Shown piece by piece: positions 1 to 6,132 of a stretch of 10,299 bases of DNA. The position numbers and the translations under genes were made by a program. Origin of the DNA: Actinomycetes bacterium (GTDB lineage Bacteria; Actinomycetota; Acidimicrobiia; Acidimicrobiales; Bog-793). The notes beneath the pieces are model-generated. The model was not told the DNA's origin and searched no databases. It saw only the letters and a list, made by a program, of their open reading frames with translations. The stretch is from the NCBI GenBank assembly GCA_021823365.1, contig JAKAOD010000067.1:1-10299 (forward strand), in the 5' to 3' direction. Numbering within the stretch: the stretch's first letter is position 1; every line of letters starts with the position of its first letter.

Positions 1-152
1 TGCGCGCACCACCCTCAGAGCGCTTCTCGACGCCACCCCCGAACCAGCCGGGAAGACCATGCAACCCTGGGACCACTGCCGAGTGGTGGATCCACCGGTC
101 AGCTGTCCCTTACATGAGCGCCGTCCTCGCACGGGCGCCCGCCTCTCCTCTC
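1..152. other. Spacer downstream of the phosphorylase gene
   Basis: No convincing gene is seen in this edge stretch. It contains a 6-base-pair hairpin with a 4-base loop (ACCACT at 72-77, AGTGGT at 82-87) that overlaps a perfect 12-base palindrome, GGTGGATCCACC (85-96). Neither is followed by a T-run on the minus strand, so a classical intrinsic terminator is not supported. On the minus strand a reading frame opens with ATG at 60 and is still open at the window edge, about 20 codons later. Its ribosome site is weak and no family is recognisable, so I do not call it a gene; it could be the start of the next operon member. Confidence 0.3.
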
Positions 153-899
153 CTACGAGGTCTCGAGAGCCACCGACGTCAGCGCGTCGAGCGCCACGAG
201 GTGCATCTCGTCCGTTGCCCTGGCGAGCTCTTCGTCGCTCAGATAGCGCTGCGGCCCATCCGGGTGCCCGTCCAAGCCGTCGCTCACCGTCAGGACGCAA
301 CCGGCCCGGACGGGTCGGCCGCGGGCGCTGCGCCGAAGTGCGAGGTTGAACATCGCGGACGCCTCCATCTCCACCGCGAGCAGCCCCTGCTCCCGCCAGC
401 CCTCCGTCGAGGTCGCGGACAGATGCGGCTCCACGTCGACGGTCACGACCGGCCCCACATGGAGCCGGCCCAGGCGGCGGCGGGCCGCCTCGACCAGCGC
501 AGTCGTGATCGCGAAGTCCGGGAACGCCGCTACCGGGCCCCCCCGAGCGATGGTCGCCGTCGTCCCGTCGCTCGCAGCCGACCCCGTGACCACGATCACG
601 TCTCCGTTGGCCACACCGGCAGCAAAGGCGCTACAGGTGCCGATGCGGATCATCTGCTCGACTCCGTAGTCGAACAGCTCCTCGCCGATCATCGCCATGC
701 TGGGGCAGCCCATCCCGACAGCCTGGAGGCTCACCGGATGACCTCTGTAGCTCCCGGTGTAACCGATCAAGCCTCGATTTTCCGTGACCAGCTCCGAGCC
801 GTCGAGCAGGCGGGACAACCGCCTGACGCGGCCGGGATCGCCCGCAACGAGGACGCGCTTCGCGTAAGCGCCTTCAGCCGCACGAAGATAGATCGCCAT
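153..899 (-). CDS. PNP/UDP-family nucleoside phosphorylase
   Basis: This 248-residue cytosolic enzyme should split a nucleoside with phosphate to give a free base and (deoxy)ribose 1-phosphate. It has the hallmarks of the PNP_UDP_1 fold (purine nucleoside and uridine phosphorylases): phosphate-binding GDPGR at 20-24, the family signature GMGCPSMAMIGEEL at 62-75, RIGT at 85-88, the ribose-binding VEMEA at 177-181 and SDG at 206-208. The Asp of SDG sits where bacterial DeoD-type enzymes have their purine-protonating Asp, which favours purines. However, the central part (CTTALVEAA-like ITTALVEAA) resembles uridine phosphorylase, and the N-terminal His that both classes usually contribute across the dimer is not visible. 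Specificity is therefore open. The ATG has AAGGAG 4 bases upstream. It lies 108 bases after the permease gene on the same strand and is probably the catabolic member of that operon. Confidence 0.87.
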   Translation of the reverse strand: MAIYLRAAEGAYAKRVLVAGDPGRVRRLSRLLDGSELVTENRGLIGYTGSYRGHPVSLQAVGMGCPSMAMIGEELFDYGVEQMIRIGTCSAFAAGVANGDVIVVTGSAASDGTTATIARGGPVAAFPDFAITTALVEAARRRLGRLHVGPVVTVDVEPHLSATSTEGWREQGLLAVEMEASAMFNLALRRSARGRPVRAGCVLTVSDGLDGHPDGPQRYLSDEELARATDEMHLVALDALTSVALETS

Positions 900-1007
900 C
901 CCACTCCTTCAGGTGTCTACGGAGCCCTGCCGAACGAACCTGCCTGCAGCGGTCGACCGAGCTCGTGGCCTCGCCGGTGAGCATCTTCCCTGCCCAGGAC
1001 CCCAACC

Positions 1008-1865
1008 TCATCGCGAAGCCCCGAGCGTCAGGCCTCGGACCAGGTACCTCTGGAACACCACGTACACGAGCGCCGCGGGCACGGTGCTGAGCAGCGCGCC
1101 GGCCATCAGGCTCGGCACGTTCACCACCCTCGAGGACGCCAGCACCCCGAGCCCGACGGTGAAGGTCCGGATGTTGGGCTCCTGCAGAAAAAGCAACCCG
1201 ATGAGCAAGTCGTTCCAGATCGGGATGAACTGAAGCACGATAACCGTCGCGAATGCCGGCCTGGCAAGAGGCACGGCAACCCTCCAAAAGCATCCCTTGT
1301 AAGTAAGGCCGTCGCAGCGTGCGGCGTCGATCAGCTCCTCGGGAAGTCCTCGAAAGAAGGTGCTCATTAAGAACGTCGCGAACGGCGTGCCAACCGCCAC
1401 ATAAACGGCGATTGCCCCCTCGTAAGTATTGATGAGGTGGAGCCTCGAGAAGTTCACGTACTCCGCGATGATGATGGACTGGATGGGGATCATCATCGAG
1501 CCGACGATCCCGACCATCGCGAGACGCCTGCCTCGGAAGTCCGTCTTCGCGATCGCGAAACCTGCCGTCGTGGCGATGCCAAGGATGAGCACGATCGACA
1601 CGGCGCAGATGCCGAACGAGTTGGCGATCTCGCGCGCAACTGGCACACCGGAGAAGAGCTGTGACCAGCTCAAGAAAGAGAACCCGCGGCCTAGCTCATA
1701 CTGTCGCTCAGAGCGAAACGACGTCACGATCATGAAATAGAACGGGTACATCAGGAGGACAGAGACCACCGCAAGCGCGAGCCAGGTCATGAGCCGGCCT
1801 GGCGAGTGCCGGAGCTTCTTCGACCACGACGTGAGCAATCTTCTGACGGATCCTGATACGGGCAT
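1008..1865 (-). CDS. CUT1 sugar ABC transporter permease, MalG type
   Basis: This is a 285-residue inner-membrane permease. It would form a heterodimeric channel with the adjacent permease and be driven by an ATPase that is not in the window. A hydrophobic segment near residues 26-48 is followed by the periplasmic SFRSE region that is typical of MalG-like subunits. About five further membrane spans follow. The cytoplasmic EAA loop that docks onto the ATPase is clear at about 176-186 (EELIDAARCDG, followed by PLARPA). The protein ends in the family-typical VFQRYLVRGLTLGA. An in-frame GTG at 1874 overlaps the previous stop codon, but I prefer the ATG at 1865 because GGAG lies exactly 8 bases before it, whereas that same GGAG overlaps the GTG. 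The two permease genes are then 5 bases apart and surely co-transcribed. Confidence 0.93.
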   Translation of the reverse strand: MPVSGSVRRLLTSWSKKLRHSPGRLMTWLALAVVSVLLMYPFYFMIVTSFRSERQYELGRGFSFLSWSQLFSGVPVAREIANSFGICAVSIVLILGIATTAGFAIAKTDFRGRRLAMVGIVGSMMIPIQSIIIAEYVNFSRLHLINTYEGAIAVYVAVGTPFATFLMSTFFRGLPEELIDAARCDGLTYKGCFWRVAVPLARPAFATVIVLQFIPIWNDLLIGLLFLQEPNIRTFTVGLGVLASSRVVNVPSLMAGALLSTVPAALVYVVFQRYLVRGLTLGASR

Positions 1866-1870
1866 CTTTG

Positions 1871-2842
1871 TCACTCCGACCGCACCATCAGGTAAGCCTG
1901 GATCACGCTTACCGAGGCCAATATGACGAACAAGATCACACCGAGCAGAGCGCCGACGCCGAAAGCGCCGGTGCCGAACGCCTGCTGGTAGATGAAGAAC
2001 TCGATCGTCGTCGTCCCGTAGTCAGGGCCACCTCCGGTCATCGTGTAGATCAGGCTGAACAGCGCCGAGAAGGCGCTGATCGTCGTGATCACGAACGTGA
2101 AGATGAAGTAGCGCCGGAGGAGCGGCAGCGTGAGATGCCGATATGACTGGAACCAGCCCGTCCCGTCGAGCTTGCCGGCTTCGTAGATCGCCGGATCGAT
2201 CGTCGACATTCCCGTCACGAAGATCAGCGTGTTGACGCCCACCAGCGAGTACACGAAGGTGATCGCTACTGCGACGAGGGCATCCCCGGGGCTTCCCAAC
2301 CAGTTCCGTTCCAGTGAGTGGAGGCCGACAGCGCCGAGAAAGCGGTTGATCAGGCCCGCCTGCGCGAACGCTTGGATGCCGATCAGCCCGAGCACGACCC
2401 ACGACACCGCCGTCGGAATGATGATCGCGGCACGAAATACCCGCCACCCCCATACCCGCTCGTGGAGCAACGCGGCGAGAGTGACGCCGCAGAGCATGGT
2501 GACCGGGACCGCGATCAACAAAAGAGCGTTGTTCTCGAGAACCCTCCAGAAGAGCGGGTTCCTGAACTCGGTGAGGTACGTCGCCGGCCCCACCCATTGC
2601 GAGCTGATGCCGTTCCAGTTCGTCATGCTGTAGTACACGGCTTGGCCTATCGGCACCAGCAGGAGAACGGCGACAACCGCGACGGCCGGAAGGACGAGCA
2701 GGCGACCGTCTCGAGCCTTCTCCCGGAACAGCGGCGGACGCCGTGCTCTGCGCGGCGGAGCGACATGCGGCCGAGGCGACACGACGGATGCCGCCATGCT
2801 CGGGGACACGACGGTGACCGAGGTGGTTTCCACAGCTTTCAC
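1871..2842 (-). CDS. CUT1 sugar ABC transporter permease, MalF/UgpA type
   Basis: This membrane subunit has 323 residues from the chosen start and pairs with the MalG-type permease encoded just downstream. After a charged N-terminal stretch rich in Arg and Pro comes a first span (LLVLPAVAVVAVLLLVPIG) and then the YYSMTNWNG periplasmic entry typical of the family. The EAA loop lies at about 221-241 (EAGKLDGTGWFQSYRHLTLP), with TGGGP-DYGTTT shortly after. Six spans in all is the usual number. I chose the GTG at 2842 because GAGGAG precedes it by 11 bases and the resulting length matches relatives. The frame stays open up to a possible start at 3013, but that extension is poorly conserved-looking and would run through tandem repeats. 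An ATG at 2797 is another candidate, though it has no ribosome site. Confidence 0.91.
   Translation of the reverse strand: MKAVETTSVTVVSPSMAASVVSPRPHVAPPRRARRPPLFREKARDGRLLVLPAVAVVAVLLLVPIGQAVYYSMTNWNGISSQWVGPATYLTEFRNPLFWRVLENNALLLIAVPVTMLCGVTLAALLHERVWGWRVFRAAIIIPTAVSWVVLGLIGIQAFAQAGLINRFLGAVGLHSLERNWLGSPGDALVAVAITFVYSLVGVNTLIFVTGMSTIDPAIYEAGKLDGTGWFQSYRHLTLPLLRRYFIFTFVITTISAFSALFSLIYTMTGGGPDYGTTTIEFFIYQQAFGTGAFGVGALLGVILFVILASVSVIQAYLMVRSE
1874..1877 (-). promoter_or_regulatory. Ribosome binding site that decides the MalG-type start
   Basis: On the minus strand, GGAG lies 8 bases before the ATG at 1865. Its last base is the first base of the alternative GTG codon (1874-1872), so it cannot serve that GTG. 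This favours ATG 1865. Confidence 0.6.
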
Positions 2843-2853
2843 GTGCTGATCCG

Positions 2854-2859
2854 CTCCTC
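2854..2859 (-). promoter_or_regulatory. Ribosome binding site for the MalF-type permease
   Basis: GAGGAG on the minus strand lies 11 bases before the GTG at 2842. No comparable purine-rich site precedes the ATG at 2797, which supports the GTG start. Confidence 0.5.
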
Positions 2860-2904
2860 GCGCCGAACGCCACGTTGCCAAGCGAGCCGCCGGCGGACGC
2901 AGCG

Positions 2905-2934
2905 CATGCTCGAAGACCCCATGCTCGAAGACCC
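2905..2934. repeat. Perfect 15-base tandem duplication
   Basis: The unit CATGCTCGAAGACCC occurs twice back to back (2905-2919 and 2920-2934) with no mismatch. It lies in the spacer between the binding-protein gene and the first permease gene. Exact identity suggests a recent slippage event or one kept by selection. Confidence 0.95.
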
Positions 2935-2936
2935 TG

Positions 2937-2970
2937 AGTCGGCAATCCTCGTCAGTCGGCAATCCTCGTC
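2937..2970. repeat. Perfect 17-base tandem duplication
   Basis: The unit AGTCGGCAATCCTCGTC occurs twice back to back (2937-2953 and 2954-2970) with no mismatch. It starts only 2 bases after a different 15-base duplication. A 17-base unit does not preserve reading frame, which is further evidence that this stretch is not coding. Confidence 0.95.
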
Positions 2971-2980
2971 CCAGCAGCGT

Positions 2981-3024
2981 GCTGGTGCACTCGGGGCGCG
3001 GATCGCCCGCCACGGTGCACCAGC
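2981..3024 (-). promoter_or_regulatory. Intercistronic stem-loop after the CUT1 binding-protein gene
   Basis: Perfect 10-base arms, GCTGGTGCAC (2981-2990) and GTGCACCAGC (3015-3024), enclose 24 bases. Those bases themselves contain a 5-base-pair hairpin (GGGCG 2994-2998, CGCCC 3004-3008). The structure begins 17 bases past the stop codon at 3041 in the direction of transcription and has no T-run after it. In MalE-type operons, structures placed here stabilise or attenuate the message so that binding protein exceeds permease. That role is inferred here. Confidence 0.65.
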
Positions 3025-3040
3025 TCGCTGCCGTTCCAAG

Positions 3041-4363
3041 CTAGCTCGGCACCGAGTAGGTGGCCCAGCTCTGCCCTCGCTCAGCGGAAGGCAGCTGCTT
3101 CCAGGATTGTCCGATGCTGCTCGTAGCCTTCGCGACGCTCACCCCACCCGTCAGCATGTCGGGGAACACGCTGTCGCCCGCGGTCACGATGCCTGGCGCG
3201 GTGACGTTGTCGAGCATCGGATAGACCGTGTAGTGCTGATTCGTGACCAGGTCCACCATCGCCTTCGCGAGGGGATTGGTGGCGGAGACGCCGTTGACCG
3301 CAGGGATCAGACCGTACTGGGCGATGATGGCGCCGGCCTGCTTGGTGGTCATCCACTGCAGGAACTCGGCTACCTGCTTCTTGTGAGGCGAGTAGCTCGT
3401 CATGGCGAACCCGTTGCCCGCGAACTCGACGGTCTTCTTCATCGGCGTGTTCCAGTAGGGCGGGATGAACACGCCAACCTTGTTGCCCAACGTCTGGGTG
3501 AACTGCGCAGTGTCCCAGTTCCCCTTGATGATGATGGCTGCCTGCCCCTTGAGGAACGCGCTCTGGACGTTCGTCGCGGTGAGGGCGTTCGAGTTCATGT
3601 AGCCGTCCGCGTACAGCTCGTGCCACTTCGTGAGCTGGCCTCTCACGATCGGGCTCGTCCAAGGGATCCGACCGTTGTAGAGGCCTTCCCACTGGCTGGG
3701 GCTCAGCACGCCGGCCATGAGGTAGCTGAGGTTGTACCAGGGGTAGAACTCACCAGTGAGGTTCTGCGTCCCCTCTTCGATGCAGGTGGTGTGGATCGCC
3801 TTGAGCTTGGCGCAGTCGGCGAAGAGCTCGGTCCAGGTTTGCGGCATCGACTGGATACCTGCCTTGGCGAACAGGGTCTTTCTGTAGAAGCCTATGTAGA
3901 ACTGCTGCTGGAGCGGGATCACGTAAGGCGCAGCAGGGTTGTTGAAGCCGACAGAGCTCCATTCGGTGCCGCCCATCCGGGCGAGGTCCTGTGCAGGGAC
4001 CCATGACTTCAAGTTCTCGAGATATGACCGGTACTGCAACGTGAAGAGGCCCGTCCACATGTTGACGATGTCGGGTCCCGATCGCGAGACCGCGGCCGCC
4101 TGGAGCAGCGCAAAGTAGTTCGCCCGCGGCTGCGGCACGTTGGTGATGGTGATGCCCGGGTGCGTTTTCTCGAACGCCTTGATGAGCACGGGCACAGCTT
4201 GCGCCTGGTCGCCGTTCCCGAGGTTCTGCCACAGGACCAGGTTCACCGGCGCCGGCGCGTGCGACTTCGCTCTCACAGACGCTGCTGCCGCCTGCCCTCC
4301 GACGGAGGCTGAGAGCGCGAGAGCGACAGCCAAGCCAGCCTTGTACTGATGTCGTAGCTTCAT
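3041..4363 (-). CDS. CUT1 extracellular solute-binding protein
   Basis: This 440-residue exported protein captures the substrate and delivers it to the two permeases encoded downstream. Residues 1-28 form a Sec signal peptide (basic MKLRHQYK, hydrophobic core, AxA-type end in GGQAAAA). There is no lipobox Cys, which is unusual if the host has a single membrane. The mature part opens with NLVLWQNLGNGDQAQAVPVL and AFEKTHPGITI, followed by GPDIVNMW (about 97-104), the classic start of the SBP_bac_1 (MalE-like) fold. The length is usual. Two Cys (about 184 and 194) could form a disulfide. AGGGGAG lies 6 bases before the ATG at 4363, so an upstream in-frame start at 4459 is rejected. Substrate cannot be read from the sequence; the phosphorylase neighbour suggests a nucleoside or ribosyl compound. 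Confidence 0.93.
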   Translation of the reverse strand: MKLRHQYKAGLAVALALSASVGGQAAAASVRAKSHAPAPVNLVLWQNLGNGDQAQAVPVLIKAFEKTHPGITITNVPQPRANYFALLQAAAVSRSGPDIVNMWTGLFTLQYRSYLENLKSWVPAQDLARMGGTEWSSVGFNNPAAPYVIPLQQQFYIGFYRKTLFAKAGIQSMPQTWTELFADCAKLKAIHTTCIEEGTQNLTGEFYPWYNLSYLMAGVLSPSQWEGLYNGRIPWTSPIVRGQLTKWHELYADGYMNSNALTATNVQSAFLKGQAAIIIKGNWDTAQFTQTLGNKVGVFIPPYWNTPMKKTVEFAGNGFAMTSYSPHKKQVAEFLQWMTTKQAGAIIAQYGLIPAVNGVSATNPLAKAMVDLVTNQHYTVYPMLDNVTAPGIVTAGDSVFPDMLTGGVSVAKATSSIGQSWKQLPSAERGQSWATYSVPS

Positions 4364-4369
4364 CGATTG

Positions 4370-4376
4370 CTCCCCT
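4370..4376 (-). promoter_or_regulatory. Strong ribosome binding site for the CUT1 binding protein
   Basis: AGGGGAG on the minus strand lies 6 bases before the ATG at 4363. It is a strong site with good spacing, and it fixes the start right at the signal peptide. Confidence 0.75.
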
Positions 4377-4452
4377 CTAACTTGTGATCCGGCGTCAACT
4401 GAAGAGACCTCTCGTGGTTCGTGCTTCTCGGCTTTGGCTCCGGTCCGCGATC

Positions 4453-4469
4453 GCTGCACAGTGCTGCAC
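4453..4469. repeat. Helically phased 7-base direct repeat upstream of the binding-protein gene
   Basis: GCTGCAC occurs at 4453-4459 and 4463-4469, a 10-base period that places both copies on the same face of the helix. A short palindrome (GCAC-A-GTGC, 4456-4464) lies across them. The site is about 90 bases upstream of the gene in a 222-base spacer. It could bind a regulator, but chance cannot be excluded. Confidence 0.4.
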
Positions 4470-4585
4470 CGCTCCGGCGACGGGCGGCACCGGGCTTCGG
4501 GCCTGGTCGACCGCGCGTCGCCTGGCGTGGCCGCAGCCGCCCGCCCGAGCTCGCGCAGGCGGCTTCGATTGCCGGCGCCCGTTGG

Positions 4586-5602
4586 TCAGCGACCTCGTGA
4601 TCCCCGCACCGGAGCTCTGCCCCTCTCCTCCCCCGCCCCCCGAGGGCCCATCCAGCGGATCGGCACCCCGAGCCCCTTTGCCCCGGGACCGGACTGGACC
4701 CGCCCGGGCCCGAGGCGATCGAGCCATTCGAGGCCCACTGCCGCCCGGCGCACCTTCGCTCGAGCGATCGCCACTACGTCGTTTCGCAGGTGCACGCCGC
4801 TCGGGTAGAGCGCCCGAGAGTTGCGGAGGCCGAACTTCGCGTAGAGCGGGGCCGCGACGCGCACGATCTCGGCGAGCTCGTGCCCGCGCACCACACCTCC
4901 CGCGCCGTCCGGGGACTCGACGTAGAGATCGATCGGCAGCTCGGAAAGCGACCGCAGCTCCGCAAGCTGGGCGAGCGTCATGTCCGAGGGAACGTTGATC
5001 GTCGAGGCCCCCAGCCGCTCGAGCTGGGCGAAGGTCACCGGGTTCGTCGGCGCGAGGTACGCGGACACCTTCCATACCGTCTCGGCAGGAAGCTCACCGC
5101 GGGCTTGCGCGCCCGCCAGCACTTCGAGCAAGCCGGGGTCCGCCACCAGGAAGCTCCGGATGCCCAGCTCGGTGGCCCTCGCCACGTCTTCGAGCGCGTA
5201 CCGGAGCTGACGGGCTCCGCGGATCCGCCCCGCGAAGGCTGGACCGTCGGCTGACCGGGCCGTGGCGCCCAGGTCCCACTCTTCACGGGGCCCGACGAAC
5301 AGGGACACTTCGATGCCGCGGTCCGCTCCAATCTGCGCCATCTCGCGGAGCTCGGCCTCGCTCAACAGCATCGCTCCGCTTCCCTGCGACACGCGGTTGA
5401 CGACGATGCCACACGCATCGGCCTCTGCGACGACTGCCGACAGCGCCTCAGGTCCCTCGATGCTCGGGATCTCGATCCGGAACTGGGCGCCGTCGGCGAA
5501 GCGGTGCGGACTCTCCGCCGCCAGCGCTTCCGAGGCGATACCGAGCCGGTCGACGAGCTCGGCGCCGCTCAGCTGCGCGCTCACTTCAGCCGTCCCCGCC
5601 AT
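4586..5602 (-). CDS. U32-peptidase-like TIM-barrel protein, function unknown
   Basis: This is a 338-residue soluble protein without signal peptide or membrane spans. Its pattern of short hydrophobic strands alternating with helices fits a TIM barrel: FRIEIP (41-46), VNRVSQGSG (68-76), VSLFVGPR (99-106), FLVADPG (151-157), KVSAYLAPTNP (178-188), TINVPSD (201-207), IDLYVESP (224-231) and YAKFGLRN (254-261), then YPSGVHL. From memory, this resembles a bacterial group usually labelled U32 family peptidase. The Cys-containing U32 signature is absent, and the only Cys is residue 64, so proteolysis is doubtful. Conserved-looking polar strand ends suggest an enzyme or ligand-binding barrel. It is the first gene of the CUT1 block, 222 bases upstream of the binding protein on the same strand. 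The ATG follows GGGGTGA at 3-4 bases. The Gly/Arg-rich tail after about residue 305 looks unstructured. Confidence 0.75.
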   Translation of the reverse strand: MAGTAEVSAQLSGAELVDRLGIASEALAAESPHRFADGAQFRIEIPSIEGPEALSAVVAEADACGIVVNRVSQGSGAMLLSEAELREMAQIGADRGIEVSLFVGPREEWDLGATARSADGPAFAGRIRGARQLRYALEDVARATELGIRSFLVADPGLLEVLAGAQARGELPAETVWKVSAYLAPTNPVTFAQLERLGASTINVPSDMTLAQLAELRSLSELPIDLYVESPDGAGGVVRGHELAEIVRVAAPLYAKFGLRNSRALYPSGVHLRNDVVAIARAKVRRAAVGLEWLDRLGPGRVQSGPGAKGLGVPIRWMGPRGAGEERGRAPVRGSRGR

Positions 5603-5648
5603 TCGTCACCCCGGCTCCGCTTGGTCCTGCAACCGCTGCCTGCGACCT

Positions 5649-5688
5649 CGGCTCCCGGCTCGGTCCCGTCGGCTGCGGCTGTTCGGCT
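5649..5688 (-). repeat. Cluster of five AGCCG motifs in the leader of the TIM-barrel gene
   Basis: On the minus strand AGCCG occurs five times in 40 bases (plus-strand CGGCT starting at 5649, 5656, 5670, 5676 and 5684). The spacings are 7, 14, 6 and 8, close to a 7-base period. It lies between the proposed promoter and the start codon at 5602. It may be a degenerate short tandem repeat or a binding site. Confidence 0.4.
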
Positions 5689-5717
5689 CACCCGAATGGT
5701 GTTTCAGATTCGTCACT

Positions 5718-5747
5718 AATACAAGCACCAGAAGGCGCTGGAGTCAA
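5718..5747 (-). promoter_or_regulatory. Candidate sigma-70-type promoter of the CUT1 block
   Basis: On the minus strand a TTGACT -35 element (5747-5742) is followed after 18 bases by TGTATT (5723-5718), which overlaps TATTAG. An AT-rich patch like this is rare in the surrounding GC-rich DNA. The spacer holds CCAG-N6-CTGG, and a further inverted repeat (CGAAT 5693-5697, ATTCG 5708-5712) lies near the predicted transcription start; either could bind a repressor. The leader before the start at 5602 would be roughly 105-110 bases. Confidence 0.45.
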
Positions 5748-5851
5748 GATTCAGGCCGCATCATCGCTCAATTGGGAAGCATGTTCGGTGCACCACAACG
5801 ATCGCGACCTCCGCGACGACGTCCGCCCATGTGCGCTGCCGCGGGCGGTCA

Positions 5852-5871
5852 GTAGCAACGCGTGCTACACT
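5852..5871 (+). promoter_or_regulatory. TA promoter with overlapping operator palindrome
   Basis: GTAGCA (5852-5857) and TGCTAC (5863-5868) form a perfect inverted repeat around 5 bases. The right arm overlaps an extended -10 element (TG at 5863-5864, TACACT at 5866-5871). The -10 ends 6 bases before the GTG at 5878, so transcription would start at or beside that codon, giving a leaderless message. Autorepression through such a palindrome is the usual mode for Phd/YefM antitoxins. No good -35 element is seen. Confidence 0.65.
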
Positions 5872-5877
5872 TCAATC

Positions 5878-6132
5878 GTGGCTCGGGCGATCACTCAGCG
5901 GGAGCTCCGCAACGAGAGCGGCAAGATCATGCGCCGCCTCGACGAGGGGGACTCGTTCATCGTCACGCGCAATGGGGTTCCCGTGGGTGAGCTCTCCCCA
6001 TTGCGGCGACATCGCTTCGTTCGCGCGGAGGCCGCTGTCGCCCTGTTCCGCCATGCACCCGCCCTCGATGCGGAAAGGTTCCGCCGAGACCTCGACCGCG
6101 TGAGCTCGCAGGAACCGACGCCGCGTGCCTGA
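5878..6132 (+). CDS. vapB: Phd/YefM (VapB)-type antitoxin
   Basis: This 84-residue protein should neutralise the toxin encoded next to it and repress the shared promoter. The N-terminal half has the Phd/YefM look: ITQRELRNESGKIMRRLDEG (5-24), then FIVTRNGVPVGEL, a short strand-turn-strand. The C-terminal helix (DAERFRRDLDRV, about 64-75) resembles the segment with which VapB antitoxins grip their PIN toxin. I chose the GTG at 5878 because homology starts there, the predicted transcript also begins there, and upstream in-frame residues from an ATG at 5788 look random. Its end overlaps the toxin gene by 8 bases, so the two are translationally linked. Confidence 0.9.
   Translation: MARAITQRELRNESGKIMRRLDEGDSFIVTRNGVPVGELSPLRRHRFVRAEAAVALFRHAPALDAERFRRDLDRVSSQEPTPRA

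Noticed and set aside
1..60. Possible next minus-strand gene beginning with ATG at 60
   Set aside because: Only about 20 codons are visible, the ribosome site is weak and no family is recognisable.
85..96. Palindrome GGTGGATCCACC as an operon terminator
   Set aside because: No T-run follows on the minus strand and there is no loop, so a terminator cannot be supported.
950..959. 10-base palindrome CGGTCGACCG between the permease and phosphorylase genes
   Set aside because: Short GC-rich palindromes are common here by chance, and no promoter or terminator accompanies it.
2843..3013. N-terminal extension of the MalF-type permease from 3013
   Set aside because: The extra residues look random, run through tandem repeats and a spacer, and a good ribosome site precedes the GTG at 2842.
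2318..4006. Long plus-strand open frame opposite the CUT1 binding-protein and permease genes
   Set aside because: It is antisense to genes with clear families and its translation is rich in Arg, His and Asp, as expected for a shadow frame in GC-rich DNA.
5788..5877. Longer antitoxin starting at ATG 5788
   Set aside because: The family resemblance begins at the GTG at 5878, and the -10 box and operator lie inside the supposed extension.
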